Source: Hylemonella gracilis (GTDB lineage: Bacteria; Pseudomonadota; Gammaproteobacteria; Burkholderiales; Burkholderiaceae_C). From it: a DNA stretch of 64,000 bases. A model generated the notes under the pieces. That model was given only the letters and a program-made list of their open reading frames with translations, was not told the origin of the DNA and did no database searches. Shown one piece after another: positions 33,671-44,463 of the stretch. The stretch's first letter is position 1, and each line of letters opens with the position of its first letter. The translations under genes were made by a program, and so were the position numbers. The stretch spans positions 2,195,501-2,259,500 of the forward strand of contig NZ_CP031395.1 in NCBI RefSeq assembly GCF_004328645.1, read 5' to 3'.

Positions 33671-35989
33671 ATGCTGTTCCCTCGTTTTCGTTTGAACGTC
33701 CGGTTCTGGACGGTGGCCCTGTTGGCCTTGTTATTGGTTTTGCTCGTGGCGACGCCTGCGCGGGCTGTCGAACCTTTCACTGTCCGAGATATCCAGGTGG
33801 AAGGTTTGCAGCGCGTGGAACCAGGCACGGTGTTCGCGTCGCTCCCGTTGCGGATCGGGGACCGCTACGACGATGACAAGGGCGGAGCGTCGATACGCGC
33901 GCTGTTCGCCCTGGGACTGTTCACCGATGTGCGCCTGGAGGTGAAAGGTGACGTGCTGGTGGTCGTGGTGGAGGAGCGCCCCACGGTGGCCAGCCTGGAT
34001 TTCAATGGCGTGCGCGAGTTCGACCAGACCGTGCTTACGCAGGCACTGAAAGACATCGGCTTGGCGGAAGGGCGGCCTTTTGACAAAGCCTTGTTGGATC
34101 GCGCCGAGCAGGAACTCAAGCGGCAGTACATCAACCGCAGTCTTTACGCGGCCGAGGTGGTCAGCACCGTCACGCCAACGGAGCGCAATCGGGTGGCCCT
34201 GAGCTTCACGGTGAGCGAGGGTGAGCCAGCGCAGATCGGCGAGATACGCATTGTCGGCAACAAGGTGTACGCGGAATCAACGTTGCGCAATCTGTTCGAC
34301 CTGGACACCGGCAACTGGATGAGTTGGTACACCAAGTCCAACCGTTATTCACGCGCCAAGCTGAACGCGGACATGGAAACCCTGCGATCCTATTACCTCG
34401 CGCGAGGCTATCTGGAGTTCCGCATCGATTCGACCCAGGTCGCCATGGCCGCGAACAAGCAGGACATGAGCATCACCATCAACGTGACCGAAGGTGAGCG
34501 TTTTGTCGTGTCTTCCGTGCGCCTCGCAGGCAACTACCTCGGGCGCGAAGATGAATTCAAGACCATGGTGACCATTCGCCCTGGTGAGGCCTACAACGCC
34601 GATCAGGTCGCGGAGACCGTGCAAGCCTTCACCGAGCACTTCGGTCGTTTTGGCTACGCTTTTGCGCGGGTCAATTCCCAACCCGAAATCGATCGGAGCA
34701 CCAATCGCGTGGCCTTGGTGCTCAATGCCGAGCCAGCCCGACGCGCCTATGTGCGACGCGTCAACATCGCGGGCAACACGCGCACGCGAGACGAAGTCAT
34801 CCGCCGCGAGTTACGGCAGTACGAATCTGCCTGGTATGACGGCGACAAGATCCGCATGTCGCGCAATCGCGTGGATCGACTGGGATATTTCGACCAGGTC
34901 GGCATCGAAACCAGCGAGGTGCCGGGCACGCCGGATCAGGTCGATCTGAACCTGAGCGTGAAAGAGCGTCCGACTGGTAGCTTGACGCTGGGCGCGGGGT
35001 ATTCGAGCAACGAGGGCCTGGGCCTGCAGTTCGGCATCAATCAGCGCAATGCATTCGGTAGCGGTAACTCGCTGGGCATCCAACTGGATACCAGCAAGGT
35101 CAACCGCACGGTAGTGCTCAACTCCACCGATCCCTATTTCACCCAGGATGGCGTGTCCCGCAGTTTTGATCTGTATGACCGGATTTCGAGGCCCTACACC
35201 GACATCGACGCCTATGCGCTCGAAACCCAGGGTGGCAGCTTGCGCTTCGGCCTGCCCGTGAGCGAACGCGACACCATTTATGTCGGTGGCGGCATCGAGC
35301 GTACTGTCATCGTGGAAGGCAACTTTCTGCCCGCGACCTACGAGCGGTACATCGGCGATTTCGGCCGTACCAGCGTGGCCTACCCGCTCACATTGGGCTG
35401 GGGGCGCGACAACCGCGATAGCGCCCTGGTTCCGACGCAGGGCAATTACCTGCGCGCCTCTCTGGAGTGGAGCCCGAGTTTTCTGGGAGGCGAGGTCCAG
35501 TACCTGCGCAGCACCTACCAATACCAGCACTATGTACCGCTGACCAAGCAATACACCTTTGCCTTGAACAGTGATCTGGGTTGGGGCTTCGCGCTCGGGG
35601 ATCGTCCTTACCCGGTTTTCAAGAATTACTACGGCGGCGGTTTGGGGTCTGTGCGCGGCTTCGAGCCCGGCAGCCTGGGGCCGAGGGATGAGGAGTCAAA
35701 TCGCAGCTATGGTGGGTCAAAGAAGTTCAATCTGAACTTCGAATTACAGGCGCCCTTTCCAGGCGCGGGCAATGACCGAACGCTGCGCATCTACGCTTTC
35801 TACGACATGGGCAATGTCTACGGCCCGGACGAGAGCATCGATCCGCATGACTGGCGTTCCGGGGCAGGCCTGGGCCTGAGCTGGATCTCGCCGATGGGAC
35901 CCCTGCGCCTGGCCTACGCCTGGCCGGTGCGCCAGTTCGATGGCGATAGAATCCAACATCTCCAATTCCAGATCGGGACTACATTCTGA
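33671..35989 (+). CDS. bamA: outer membrane protein assembly factor BamA
   Basis: Central component of the BAM complex that inserts beta-barrels. The 772-residue product has a signal peptide (1-~32, ending PARA), five POTRA domains (about 35-430, starting FTVRDIQVEGLQRVEPG) and a C-terminal 16-strand barrel ending in Phe (QFQIGTTF). VRGFEPGSLGP holds the conserved VRGF motif of loop 6. A TTG directly before the ATG is an alternative start. Its stop overlaps the skp start (TGATG), so it is coupled with its chaperone gene. Confidence 0.98.
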   Translation: MLFPRFRLNVRFWTVALLALLLVLLVATPARAVEPFTVRDIQVEGLQRVEPGTVFASLPLRIGDRYDDDKGGASIRALFALGLFTDVRLEVKGDVLVVVVEERPTVASLDFNGVREFDQTVLTQALKDIGLAEGRPFDKALLDRAEQELKRQYINRSLYAAEVVSTVTPTERNRVALSFTVSEGEPAQIGEIRIVGNKVYAESTLRNLFDLDTGNWMSWYTKSNRYSRAKLNADMETLRSYYLARGYLEFRIDSTQVAMAANKQDMSITINVTEGERFVVSSVRLAGNYLGREDEFKTMVTIRPGEAYNADQVAETVQAFTEHFGRFGYAFARVNSQPEIDRSTNRVALVLNAEPARRAYVRRVNIAGNTRTRDEVIRRELRQYESAWYDGDKIRMSRNRVDRLGYFDQVGIETSEVPGTPDQVDLNLSVKERPTGSLTLGAGYSSNEGLGLQFGINQRNAFGSGNSLGIQLDTSKVNRTVVLNSTDPYFTQDGVSRSFDLYDRISRPYTDIDAYALETQGGSLRFGLPVSERDTIYVGGGIERTVIVEGNFLPATYERYIGDFGRTSVAYPLTLGWGRDNRDSALVPTQGNYLRASLEWSPSFLGGEVQYLRSTYQYQHYVPLTKQYTFALNSDLGWGFALGDRPYPVFKNYYGGGLGSVRGFEPGSLGPRDEESNRSYGGSKKFNLNFELQAPFPGAGNDRTLRIYAFYDMGNVYGPDESIDPHDWRSGAGLGLSWISPMGPLRLAYAWPVRQFDGDRIQHLQFQIGTTF

Positions 35990-36513
35990 TGAAGCTGCGC
36001 CAATCTTTTGCTGCCTGTTTGTTGGCCGTGAGCGCGGGCCTTTTGGGGCTGTTCAGCGCACCGGTTTCCGCCCAGCAGTTCCGCCTGGGTTACGTGAGCC
36101 TGGATCGCATCATCAAGGAAGCCGCGCCGGCCAAGAGTGCGCAGGTCCGCCTTGAGCAGGAGTTCTCCAAGCGCGAGAAGGAACTGCAGGCGCAGGGCGC
36201 GGCTCTGAAGGTGCGTGCCGACCAATTCGAGAAGGACGCGCCCACGCTGTCGGAGAGCCAACGTTCTTCGCGTCAGAAGGAATTGGTGGATCTCGATCGT
36301 GATTTCCAGCGCAGCCGCCGCGAATTCCAGGAGGACTTGAGCCGCCGTCGCAACGAAGAGTTGCAGCTGGTGTTCGAACGCGCCAACCGCGTGGTCAAGC
36401 AGGTCGCCGATGCGGAGAAGTACGACCTGATTCTCCAGGAAGCGGTGTACGTCAACCCCAAGCACGACATCACCGACAAGGTGATCCAGGCGCTGAACGC
36501 CAGCGCCAAATAA
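35989..36513 (+). CDS. skp: OmpH/Skp family periplasmic chaperone
   Basis: Holds unfolded outer membrane proteins on their way to BAM. The 174-residue protein has a signal peptide (1-~26, PVSAQQ), the N-terminal [13 protein letters not shown] segment, and long charged helices ([18 protein letters not shown]) that form the tentacles. It starts at the TGATG overlap with bamA and is followed by lpxD, the canonical bamA-skp-lpxD order. Confidence 0.95.
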   Translation: MKLRQSFAACLLAVSAGLLGLFSAPVSAQQFRLGYVSLDRIIKEAAPAKSAQVRLEQEFSKREKELQAQGAALKVRADQFEKDAPTLSESQRSSRQKELVDLDRDFQRSRREFQEDLSRRRNEELQLVFERANRVVKQVADAEKYDLILQEAVYVNPKHDITDKVIQALNASAK

Positions 36514-36538
36514 GATTCAAGCGCATCAAGCGTCACGC

Positions 36539-37570
36539 ATGGGGCATGTTGTATTGCGACTGGGTGCCATCGTCGAGCAACTCGGAGGTGAGTTGCTCGG
36601 TGATGCGCAGCTGGAGATAGAAAGTCTCGCGCCGCTGGAGTCGGCCGACATCCGCGCGCTAAGTTTCCTCAGCAGCGCCAAATACCGTTCTCAATTGACG
36701 ACCACGCGGGCTGCCTGCGTCGTCGTCGCACCGGCCCTTCGGGATGAAGCGTTGGCTCGCGGAGCCTGCATCGTCACGCCGGACCCCTACGTCTATTTTG
36801 CTCGCCTGACCCAGCTCTGGCAGCGCGCGCGCAAGGCCGCATTGCCGGCCGGTCCGCGCATCCATCCGAGCGCGGTGGTGGATGCCTTGGCCGAGGTGGA
36901 TTCCAGTGCCGTGATCGGCCCGCTGTGCGTGGTGGAGCGGGGCGCGAAGATCGGTGCGCATACGTGGTTGAAGTCCCGCGTGACCGTGGGTGAGGATTGC
37001 GTGATCGGCGCGCGCTGCATTCTGCATTCAGGCGTGGTCATCGGGGCCGATGGTTTCGGTTTCGCGCCTGTGCGTGCCGAGGATGGCACGTGCTGGGAAA
37101 AAATCGAACAGCTCGGCGCAGTGCGTATCGGTGACGACGTGGAAATCGGCGCGAATACCTGCATCGACCGGGGCGCCCTGGCGGACACCGTGATCGAGGA
37201 CGGCGTCAAGCTCGACAACCTGATTCAGATCGCGCACAACGTGCGCGTGGGTCGCAACACGGCCATGGCGGCTTGCGTGGGTGTGGCCGGCAGCGCCGTC
37301 ATCGGTGCGAATTGCACCATCGGCGGAGGCGCGGGCATAGCCGGACATCTGACCCTGGCCGACAATGTGCATGTGTCCGCGTTTTCGTTGGTTTCACGGT
37401 CCCTGCACAAGCCGGGACATTACACGGGCGTCTTTCCCCTGGACGACAACGCGTCCTGGGAAAAAAACGCTGCCACGCTCAAGCAACTCGCCGGTTTGCG
37501 CGAGCGGCTCCGTGCCTTGGAAAAGGCACGAGGTCCCGAGTCGAGTGATCCGACAAACGACAAGAATTGA
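36539..37570 (+). CDS. lpxD: UDP-3-O-acylglucosamine N-acyltransferase
   Basis: Third step of lipid A synthesis: transfers a 3-hydroxyacyl chain to the 2-amino group. The 343-residue protein has an N-terminal uridine-binding domain, then a left-handed beta-helix of hexapeptide repeats ([18 protein letters not shown]..) with the catalytic histidine in [13 protein letters not shown], and a C-terminal helix. No Shine-Dalgarno is evident at the ATG, so translation may rely on coupling with skp 25 bases upstream. Confidence 0.97.
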   Translation: MGHVVLRLGAIVEQLGGELLGDAQLEIESLAPLESADIRALSFLSSAKYRSQLTTTRAACVVVAPALRDEALARGACIVTPDPYVYFARLTQLWQRARKAALPAGPRIHPSAVVDALAEVDSSAVIGPLCVVERGAKIGAHTWLKSRVTVGEDCVIGARCILHSGVVIGADGFGFAPVRAEDGTCWEKIEQLGAVRIGDDVEIGANTCIDRGALADTVIEDGVKLDNLIQIAHNVRVGRNTAMAACVGVAGSAVIGANCTIGGGAGIAGHLTLADNVHVSAFSLVSRSLHKPGHYTGVFPLDDNASWEKNAATLKQLAGLRERLRALEKARGPESSDPTNDKN

Positions 37571-37595
37571 TTGAAGAAGCGAGAGGAAAACAGAC

Positions 37596-38063
37596 ATGAG
37601 CGCATCCACGACCGACCTGACCCGGCTGGACATTCACCAGATTCTCAAGCTCCTGCCGCACCGCTATCCCATCCTGCTCGTGGACCGCGTGCTGGAGCTC
37701 GAAAAGGGCAAGCGCATCAAGGCGCTCAAGAATGTGACCATCAATGAAGAATTCTTCAATGGCCACTTTCCGAGCCGCCCCGTGATGCCCGGCGTCTTGC
37801 AGATCGAGGCGCTAGCGCAGGCCGCGGCTCTGCTGTCCTTTGTCTCGAATGATATCGAGCAGGATGGCAAGAGCATCTATTACTTCGCGGGCATTGATGG
37901 CGCGCGCTTCAAGCGCCCGGTGGAGCCGGGTGACCAGTTGGTTCTGGAGGTCGCGCTGGAGCGGGCCAAGGCCGGCATCTACAAGTTCAAGGCCTGGGCC
38001 ACCGTGGATGGCGAGCGTGCCGTCGAAGCCGAGATCATGTGCACCATGCGCCGTGTTGACTAA
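37596..38063 (+). CDS. fabZ: 3-hydroxyacyl-[acyl-carrier-protein] dehydratase FabZ
   Basis: Dehydrates 3-hydroxyacyl-ACP in fatty acid elongation and competes with LpxA for 3-hydroxyacyl-ACP, which explains its place between lpxD and lpxA. The 155-residue hot-dog protein has [14 protein letters not shown], catalytic His57 ([13 protein letters not shown]) and Glu71 (IEALAQ). GAGAGGAAAACAGAC precedes the ATG. Confidence 0.98.
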   Translation: MSASTTDLTRLDIHQILKLLPHRYPILLVDRVLELEKGKRIKALKNVTINEEFFNGHFPSRPVMPGVLQIEALAQAAALLSFVSNDIEQDGKSIYYFAGIDGARFKRPVEPGDQLVLEVALERAKAGIYKFKAWATVDGERAVEAEIMCTMRRVD

Positions 38064-38099
38064 GAACAAAGAGGCAGCCAACCGGGAAAGCAGGGTGCC

Positions 38100-38888
38100 A
38101 TGAGCCGTATCCATCCGACCGCCATCATCGATCCGAAAGCCGAGCTGGACGCGACAGTCGAAGTCGGCCCATATGTCGTCATTGGCCCCAACGTGAAGAT
38201 TGGCGCGGGCACCCGGATTGGCCCGCACTGCGTGATCGAAGGACACACCACGATTGGTCGTGACAACCAGTTTTTCCAGTTCGGTTCCATCGGCGCCGCG
38301 CCGCAGGACAAGAAGTACGCGGGTGAGCCGACCGAGCTACGCATCGGTGACCGCAATGTGATCCGCGAGTTCTGCACCTTCAATACCGGCACCACGCAGG
38401 ATGCCGGCGTGACGCGGATCGGTAGCGACAACTGGATCATGGCGTATGTGCACGTCGCCCATGATTGCGTCATCGGTGACCACAGCACCATCGCCAACAA
38501 TGCCACCTTCGCCGGGCATGTTCGGGTGGGGGACTGGGTGACCGTCGGCGGCCTCACGGGCGTGCTGCAGCGCATGCGCATCGGCGCGCACGCGATGATC
38601 GGTTTCGCCAGCCATATCAACAAGGATGTGCCCCCCTTCATGGTGGTGGATGGCCATCCCCTCGAAGTGCGCGGCGTCAATCTGACGGGCCTGAAGCGGC
38701 GCGAATTTTCGGATACGCGCGTTCGGGCCATCCGCGAGATGCACAAGCTGCTGTACCGCCAGGACCTGACGCTGGACCAGTCGCGCGTCGGAATCCGGGC
38801 GTTGGCCCAGACCTCTTCCGAAGTGGAGGAGGACGTGGCGCTGATGGAGGAGTTCCTGGCCAGCAGTGCCGCGGGGATCGCGCGTTGA
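38100..38888 (+). CDS. lpxA: acyl-[ACP]--UDP-N-acetylglucosamine O-acyltransferase
   Basis: First step of lipid A synthesis. The 262-residue protein is built of hexapeptide repeats ([20 protein letters not shown], then [14 protein letters not shown]), with the catalytic histidine in [12 protein letters not shown] (about 122) and the conserved GLKRREFS at the start of the C-terminal helices. Its stop overlaps the lpxB TTG start by 4 bases, so these are translationally coupled. Confidence 0.98.
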   Translation: MSRIHPTAIIDPKAELDATVEVGPYVVIGPNVKIGAGTRIGPHCVIEGHTTIGRDNQFFQFGSIGAAPQDKKYAGEPTELRIGDRNVIREFCTFNTGTTQDAGVTRIGSDNWIMAYVHVAHDCVIGDHSTIANNATFAGHVRVGDWVTVGGLTGVLQRMRIGAHAMIGFASHINKDVPPFMVVDGHPLEVRGVNLTGLKRREFSDTRVRAIREMHKLLYRQDLTLDQSRVGIRALAQTSSEVEEDVALMEEFLASSAAGIAR

Positions 38889-40039
38889 AGACCGTGGCCA
38901 TGGTTGCTGGGGAAGCCTCCGGTGATCTGCTGGCGGGCTTGTTGCTCGACGGATTGCAGGCCCGTTGGCCCGAGGTTCGCGCACAGGGCGCCACGATGGG
39001 CATAGGCGGACCGCAGATGTTGCGACGCGGTTTCGAGGCCTGGTGGCCTAGCGAGAAGCTGGCGGTCAGCGGCTATGTCGAGGTGCTGCGTCGATACCGC
39101 GAACTGGTTGGCATCCGTGACCAATTGCGGCAACGTCTGTTGCGTGAGCGGCCCGATGTTTTCATCGGCGTCGATGCACCGGATTTCAACCTCGATCTTG
39201 AACGTAGCCTGCGCGACGCTGGCATCAAGACCGCGCACTTTGTCTGCCCTTCCATCTGGGCCTGGCGACCAGAGCGGGTGCACAAGATCAAGGCCAGCGT
39301 GGACCACGTGCTGTGCATCTTTCCCTTCGAGGTTGAATTGCTCGCACAGCATGGCATCGCCGCGACCTATGTGGGACATCCGCTCGCGAATGTGATTCCC
39401 CGGGTGCCCGACCGCGCTGCTGCGCGGGCCGGGCTGGGATTGCCGCCCGATGCACCCGTGGTCGCTGTCCTGCCCGGCAGCCGGGCCAGCGAGATCAAGC
39501 ATCTCGCGGAGCGCTTCTTCGAGGCTGCGGCGCTGATGAAGCACGCCCGGCCCGATTTGCATGTGATCGTGCCTGCGGCACCCGGCCGACGGGCCGCGAT
39601 CGAACAGGCGGCGCGGCGGGTGTTCGGTGCCAAGGGGCACGCGAATTTCCACGTCCTCGAGGGGCAATCCCACCAAGCCCTGGCCGCCTGCGACGTCACG
39701 CTGATCGCCAGCGGTACGGCCACGCTGGAAGCAGCCTTGTTCAAGCGACCCATGGTCGTCGCGTATGCGGTCCATTGGCTCACAGCCTGGATCATGAGGG
39801 GCAAGAAGCTGCAGCCCTGGATCAGCCTGCCCAACATTCTCTGTCGCGATTTTGTCGTCCCCGAATTGCTGCAGGACGAAGCGCCACCGGAAAAGCTGGC
39901 AGCCGCCACCCTGGCCTGGTTGGACGACCCGGCACGTGTCGCGGCGGTGCAGGCCCGCTTTGATGCCTTGCATGCCGAGCTGCAGCGCGACACTCCAACC
40001 TTGGCTGCCGATGCGATCGCCCAGATCCTCCCGGCCTGA
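38885..40039 (+). CDS. lpxB: lipid-A-disaccharide synthase
   Basis: Condenses UDP-diacylglucosamine with lipid X. The 384-residue GT19 protein has the N-terminal [20 protein letters not shown], the [17 protein letters not shown] segment, and the nucleotide-binding [12 protein letters not shown]. The start is TTG within TTGA, overlapping the lpxA stop; no alternative ATG is nearby. It overlaps rnhB at its 3' end. Confidence 0.97.
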   Translation: MKTVAMVAGEASGDLLAGLLLDGLQARWPEVRAQGATMGIGGPQMLRRGFEAWWPSEKLAVSGYVEVLRRYRELVGIRDQLRQRLLRERPDVFIGVDAPDFNLDLERSLRDAGIKTAHFVCPSIWAWRPERVHKIKASVDHVLCIFPFEVELLAQHGIAATYVGHPLANVIPRVPDRAAARAGLGLPPDAPVVAVLPGSRASEIKHLAERFFEAAALMKHARPDLHVIVPAAPGRRAAIEQAARRVFGAKGHANFHVLEGQSHQALAACDVTLIASGTATLEAALFKRPMVVAYAVHWLTAWIMRGKKLQPWISLPNILCRDFVVPELLQDEAPPEKLAAATLAWLDDPARVAAVQARFDALHAELQRDTPTLAADAIAQILPA

Positions 40040-40658
40040 CGCCGAGCAGGTTGCGCAAATCCGCCTGATGTGGGACACGCCGGGCCTGCTGGCCGGCGTG
40101 GACGAAGCCGGGCGTGGCCCGTTGGCCGGGCCCGTGGTGGCTGCCGCCGTCATTCTGGATGAGTTGAATCCCATTGAAGGTCTGGCGGATTCCAAGAAGC
40201 TCACGGCCGCGCGGCGGGAACGGCTGTACGACGAAATCCGCGCCAAGGCCTTGTGCTGTGCCATCGCGCAAGCCAGCGTGGAAGAGATTGACACCCTGAA
40301 CATCCTGCAGGCGACCTTGCTGGCCATGCGGCGCGCCGTGGAGGGCTTGCGTTTGAAGCCATCCAAGGTGTTGGTGGACGGCAACCAGTTGCCACGTCTG
40401 TCCATGCTGTCGGAGGCCGTGGTCCGGGGTGACGCCCTGGTGCCGGCCATCTCGGCGGCGTCCATCCTGGCCAAGGTGCACCGTGATCGCTGGTGCCAGG
40501 CGTATGACCGTGAATTTCCTCAGTACGGTTTCGCCGCACACAAAGGGTATGGCACGGCAGTGCATCTGGCTGCGCTGCGTGCGCACGGGGCCTGTCCGCA
40601 ACACCGACGCTCATTTGCGCCCGTGGCGCAGGTGGTGCACGCGGGGAGGGCGTCATGA
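40011..40658 (+). CDS. rnhB: ribonuclease HII
   Basis: Removes ribonucleotides from DNA:RNA hybrids. The catalytic acidic residues appear in [16 protein letters not shown], in VDGNQLP, and with the [12 protein letters not shown] segment. Two starts are possible: ATG 40011, overlapping lpxB by 29 bases (215 residues), or ATG 40068 just before the conserved domain (196 residues). Overlapping starts are typical of this cluster, so the longer form is listed. Its stop overlaps the next start (ATGA). Confidence 0.95.
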   Translation: MRSPRSSRPDAEQVAQIRLMWDTPGLLAGVDEAGRGPLAGPVVAAAVILDELNPIEGLADSKKLTAARRERLYDEIRAKALCCAIAQASVEEIDTLNILQATLLAMRRAVEGLRLKPSKVLVDGNQLPRLSMLSEAVVRGDALVPAISAASILAKVHRDRWCQAYDREFPQYGFAAHKGYGTAVHLAALRAHGACPQHRRSFAPVAQVVHAGRAS

Positions 40659-41470
40659 GCCAGTCCCAGGCCCAGCACATCAGCTCGCGTGACAACCCTC
40701 TGCTGAAGGAGTTGCGCCGTCTTGCGCAGGACAACACGGCTTACCGCAAGTCCGGCGCGGCTGGTCGGGTCTGGGTCGAAGGTGACCATCTGGCACGGGC
40801 GGCCCTGCTGCGTGGCTGGCGGCCGGCACTGGTCGTACTGGCCGAATCGGCCTGGCCGCGCTGGGGCGGGGAATTCGGTGATGCGAGCCGTACCGGCGCT
40901 GAACGCACCGTGCTGCTGTCCGATCCGTTGTTTGCAGGCATCAGCGCATTGGAGTCGATTGCGCCTGAATCGGGCCTGGGCCTCGTGTTCGACTTGCCTG
41001 CCGAGACCGCCATCCAGCCCGAGTTGCCCACCGTCATCCTGGACCGCGTGCAGGACGCGGGCAATGTCGGCTCCATCCTGCGCAGCACGGCCGCCTTCGG
41101 CTGCAAGCAGGTGCTGGCGCTCAAGGGCACGGCGGCACTCTGGAGCCCCAAAGTACTGCGTTCCGGCATGGGGGCGCACTTTGGTTTGCACCTGGTCGAG
41201 GGCCTGGCTGTGGATGATCTGACGGCCTTGCAGGTCCCGTTGCTCGTGACCAGTTCCCATGAGGGGGAGCTTCTGCACCGCGCCCGCTTGCCCTGGCCTT
41301 GTGCCTGGGTGTTGGGGCACGAAGGGCAGGGCGTGGGTGAGCCCTTGATGGCGCGTGCCGCGCTCAAGTTGCGCGTTGCCCAACCGGGCGGCGAGGAATC
41401 GCTCAACGTTGCGGCTGCTGCAGCCATCTGCCTGCATGCCAGCGCGCTGTCCAGTCCTGAGCTGTCCTGA
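40655..41470 (+). CDS. TrmH/SpoU family RNA methyltransferase
   Basis: A SPOUT-class 2'-O-ribose methyltransferase of 271 residues. The N-terminal substrate-binding domain starts with [16 protein letters not shown]. The knotted catalytic domain has the three SpoU motifs: [33 protein letters not shown] and [20 protein letters not shown]. RlmB, TrmH and related enzymes share these, so the exact rRNA/tRNA target is not assigned. It overlaps rnhB by 4 bases and ends immediately before a terminator, closing the long envelope cluster. Confidence 0.92.
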   Translation: MSQSQAQHISSRDNPLLKELRRLAQDNTAYRKSGAAGRVWVEGDHLARAALLRGWRPALVVLAESAWPRWGGEFGDASRTGAERTVLLSDPLFAGISALESIAPESGLGLVFDLPAETAIQPELPTVILDRVQDAGNVGSILRSTAAFGCKQVLALKGTAALWSPKVLRSGMGAHFGLHLVEGLAVDDLTALQVPLLVTSSHEGELLHRARLPWPCAWVLGHEGQGVGEPLMARAALKLRVAQPGGEESLNVAAAAAICLHASALSSPELS

Positions 41471-41502
41471 GCTGGGCCGTTTTCACGGGCCCAGCACTTT
41501 TT
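41471..41502 (+). terminator. terminator of the lpx-rnhB-rRNA methylase cluster
   Basis: GCTGGGCC (41471-41478) pairs with GGCCCAGC (41488-41495) and is followed by a T5 run. It starts at the base after the upstream stop codon. Confidence 0.88.
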
Positions 41503-41524
41503 CCTGCTTTATGAAAATGTGCTG

Positions 41525-41545
41525 TGCTGCGGCGCAGCATTTTTT
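41525..41545 (+). terminator. second terminator-like hairpin before aceA
   Basis: TGCTGC (41525-41530) pairs with GCAGCA (41534-41539) across a GGC loop, followed by T6. It is only 22 bases after the first terminator and may be a backup terminator. Confidence 0.65.
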
Positions 41546-41738
41546 CTTGATATGAGATATTTGATTTCTCATTGAGAAAATTAATTGATAAGTTATTGAT
41601 TTAAAAGAAATAAAAAAACTCCTGACCTCTGGACTGGGAGGTGCATCTCGAGCGTGGTCACACCTACATTGAGGTGGTCGCAAGCTTCATCCATCGCCTG
41701 CGCATCCCGTGTTTCAACCATGACCCAAGGAGTTCCCC
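41546..41738 (+). promoter_or_regulatory. AT-rich aceA control region with 7-bp palindrome
   Basis: Bases 41541-41620 are strikingly AT-rich for this genome. They contain the palindrome TTTCTCA-T-TGAGAAA (41565-41579), a likely operator for a dimeric regulator, and further TTGAT repeats. From 41625 the region returns to normal GC. AAGGAG precedes the aceA ATG at 5-10 bases. A -10 cannot be picked with confidence because several TTGATA/TTAAAA-like hexamers fit. Confidence 0.5.
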
Positions 41739-43058
41739 ATGCCCCAGACCCTGACCGAACAGCTCAGCCGTGAGCAACAAGCCGCCGCCCTGGAAAAAGA
41801 TTGGGCGAGCAATCCGCGCTGGAAAGGCATCGAGCGCGGTTACAGCGCCGCCGATGTCGTGCGCCTGCGTGGTTCCTTTCCCATCGAGCACACCGTCGCA
41901 CGCCGCACGGCTGAGAAACTCTGGGATCTGTTGCACACCACGCCGTACGTGAACTGCCTGGGCGCATTGACGGGCGGGCAGGCCATGCAGCAGGTCAAGG
42001 CCGGCGTGAAGGCCATCTACCTCTCGGGCTGGCAGGTTGCCGCCGACAACAACACATATGCGTCCATGTACCCGGACCAATCCCTCTATCCCGTGGATTC
42101 GGTGCCCAAGGTGGTCGAGAGCATCAACAACACATTCCGCCGCGCCGACGAGATCCAGCATGCCAAGGGCGTCAACCCTGGCGACAAGGACTACATCGAT
42201 TATTTCGCGCCCATCGTGGCGGATGCCGAGGCCGGTTTTGGAGGGGTGCTGAACGCCTTCGAGCTCATGAAGGCCATGATCCGCGCAGGCGCTGCGGGCG
42301 TGCATTGGGAGGATCAACTGGCGTCCGTCAAGAAATGTGGCCACATGGGCGGCAAGGTACTGCTGCCCACGCGTGAGTCCTGCCAGAAGTTGATTGCCGC
42401 GCGCATGGCTGCGGACGTCATGGGAGTGCCGACGCTGGTGATCGCGCGCACCGATGCCGAAGCCGCCGATCTGTTGACCTCCGACTACGACGAGATTGAC
42501 CAGCCCTTCCTGACCGGTGAGCGCACGGCCGAAGGTTTCTTCAAGACGCGCAAGGGCCTGGATCAGGCCGTGGCCCGTGCGAACGCCTATGCCCGCTATG
42601 CCGACCTGGTGTGGTGCGAGACCGGCACGCCCGACCTGAACTTCGCGAGGAAGTTCGCCGAAGCCGTGCACAAGGTGCATCCCGGCAAGATGCTGGCCTA
42701 CAACTGCTCGCCGTCGTTCAACTGGAAGAAGAACCTGGACGACGCGACCATCGCCAAGTTCCAGCGTGAGCTCGGTGCCATGGGCTACAAGTATCAGTTC
42801 ATCACGCTGGCCGGCATCCACAGCATGTGGTTCAACATGTTCGATCTGTCGCAGGACTATGTGAAGCGCGGCATGACGGCCTACGTGGAGCGCGTGCAGG
42901 AGCCCGAATTCGCCGCCCGCGACCGTGGCTACACCTTTGTGTCGCACCAGCAGGAGGTGGGCACCGGCTACTTCGACGAGGTGACCACGGCGATCCAGGG
43001 CGGACGTTCCAGCGTCACGGCGTTGACCGGTTCGACCGAGGAAGAGCAATTCCACTGA
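41739..43058 (+). CDS. aceA: isocitrate lyase
   Basis: Splits isocitrate to succinate and glyoxylate, the entry of the glyoxylate shunt for growth on acetate and fatty acids. The 439-residue product is near E. coli AceA (434). The active-site motif KKCGH is at 198-202 (catalytic Cys200), with DADTGFGG-like [16 protein letters not shown] and [12 protein letters not shown]. Malate synthase is not adjacent. The AT-rich control region upstream suggests separate regulation. It competes with icd (7.2 kb) for isocitrate. Confidence 0.98.
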   Translation: MPQTLTEQLSREQQAAALEKDWASNPRWKGIERGYSAADVVRLRGSFPIEHTVARRTAEKLWDLLHTTPYVNCLGALTGGQAMQQVKAGVKAIYLSGWQVAADNNTYASMYPDQSLYPVDSVPKVVESINNTFRRADEIQHAKGVNPGDKDYIDYFAPIVADAEAGFGGVLNAFELMKAMIRAGAAGVHWEDQLASVKKCGHMGGKVLLPTRESCQKLIAARMAADVMGVPTLVIARTDAEAADLLTSDYDEIDQPFLTGERTAEGFFKTRKGLDQAVARANAYARYADLVWCETGTPDLNFARKFAEAVHKVHPGKMLAYNCSPSFNWKKNLDDATIAKFQRELGAMGYKYQFITLAGIHSMWFNMFDLSQDYVKRGMTAYVERVQEPEFAARDRGYTFVSHQQEVGTGYFDEVTTAIQGGRSSVTALTGSTEEEQFH

Positions 43059-43118
43059 GTCCGGTGTCAGGTTTTTCGCGGCCCGCCTTCTTTCGGTAGG
43101 CATCGCCGCGGAATTTCT

Positions 43119-43160
43119 AGCGGGGTCACGCTCAGGGGCGTGACCCCGCTCCGCTATAAT
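43119..43160 (+). promoter_or_regulatory. carA promoter with 13-bp inverted repeat
   Basis: A perfect 13-bp inverted repeat AGCGGGGTCACGC (43119-43131) / GCGTGACCCCGCT (43138-43150) with a 6-base spacer ends 4 bases before a perfect TATAAT (43155-43160). The right arm occupies the -35 position. It may be an operator, or the stem of an aceA terminator (no U run). The transcript would have a leader of about 120 nt before carA. Confidence 0.6.
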
Positions 43161-43287
43161 GCGAGGCTGTTCAGAAATCAGCGCGCCCGCAGCGCATTTC
43201 CTTCGAACCTTCCCTCACCAAAAGCAGCAAAGACAGGCCGAGTTCCTGGAGATGCTAAGGGCGCGCCCGTAACCAACGGAGTCCCCA

Positions 43288-44463
43288 GTGCTTTTGTCTC
43301 TTCAAGGCGCGCAACAACCGCAGCCTCCCGCCATCCTGGCGCTTGCAGACGGCACGGTCTTTCTCGGCAATTCCATCGGTGCCCCGGGTGCCACCCTCGG
43401 TGAGGTGGTGTTCAACACCGCCCTCTCCGGCTACCAGGAAATCCTCACCGACCCGAGCTATTGCCGCCAGATCGTCACGCTGACTTATCCGCACATCGGC
43501 AACTACGGCATCAACGCCGAGGACGTGGAATCAGAACAGATCCACGCCGCGGGCCTCATCATCAAGGACCTGCCGCTGCTGGCTTCCAACTTCCGCAGCA
43601 CCGAAACACTCACGCAGTACCTCGTGCGCGAAAAGACCGTGGCGATCGCCAACATCGACACGCGCAAGCTCACGCGCATGTTGCGCGCCAAGGGCGCCCA
43701 GAACGGTGCCATCGTCGCGCTGAAGGCGGGTGAGTCGGTCACGCAGGCGCATATTGGCGACGCGATCGCACGTGCCCAGTCCGCGCCCAGCATGGCGGGA
43801 CAGGATCTCGCCAAGGTGGTGAGCGTCGCGCAACCCTATGAGTGGACGCAGACCGAATGGCAACTGGGAACCGGGTATGGCGTGCTGGAGCAAGCCAAGT
43901 TCCATGTCGTCGCCTATGACTTTGGCGTGAAGAAGAACATCCTGCGCATGTTCGCTTCGCGCGGCGTCAAGGTCACGGTGGTGCCCGCGCAGACGTCTGC
44001 CGCCGAGGTGCTGAAGTATCAGCCGGATGGCGTGTTTCTCAGCAACGGCCCGGGAGATCCGGAGCCTTGCGACTACGCGATCGCGGCGACCAAGGCATTC
44101 CTTGCGCAAGGTCTGCCGACCTTCGGCATCTGCCTCGGACACCAGATTCTTGGTCTGGCGTTGGGGGCCAAGACGTTCAAGATGAAGACGGGTCACCACG
44201 GTGCCAACCATCCGGTGAAGAACCTGGAGACGGGACGTGTGAGCATCACCAGCCAGAACCATGGTTTCGCCGTGGACCCCAGGACGTTGCCGGCCAGTAG
44301 CCGCGAGACCCATGTGTCGCTGTTTGATGGCACCCTGCAAGGCTTTGAATGCACGGACAAGCCCGCTTTCGGATTCCAGGGCCACCCCGAGGCGTCGCCC
44401 GGGCCGCATGACATCGCCTATCTGTTCGATCGTTTCGTCAAAATGATGGAAGCCCGCGCATGA
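43288..44463 (+). CDS. carA: carbamoyl-phosphate synthase small subunit
   Basis: Glutamine amidotransferase subunit that supplies ammonia to CarB for pyrimidine and arginine synthesis. The 391-residue protein has the N-terminal CPSase_sm domain ([18 protein letters not shown]) and a class I glutaminase domain with catalytic Cys282 ([12 protein letters not shown]) and the His/Glu pair in [14 protein letters not shown] start with GGAG 6 bases before it. Its stop overlaps the next start (ATGA). Confidence 0.98.
   Translation: MLLSLQGAQQPQPPAILALADGTVFLGNSIGAPGATLGEVVFNTALSGYQEILTDPSYCRQIVTLTYPHIGNYGINAEDVESEQIHAAGLIIKDLPLLASNFRSTETLTQYLVREKTVAIANIDTRKLTRMLRAKGAQNGAIVALKAGESVTQAHIGDAIARAQSAPSMAGQDLAKVVSVAQPYEWTQTEWQLGTGYGVLEQAKFHVVAYDFGVKKNILRMFASRGVKVTVVPAQTSAAEVLKYQPDGVFLSNGPGDPEPCDYAIAATKAFLAQGLPTFGICLGHQILGLALGAKTFKMKTGHHGANHPVKNLETGRVSITSQNHGFAVDPRTLPASSRETHVSLFDGTLQGFECTDKPAFGFQGHPEASPGPHDIAYLFDRFVKMMEARA

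Noticed and set aside
38060..40474. 804-codon open frame antisense to lpxA-lpxB-rnhB
   Set aside because: It spans three well-supported genes on the other strand and has no family features.
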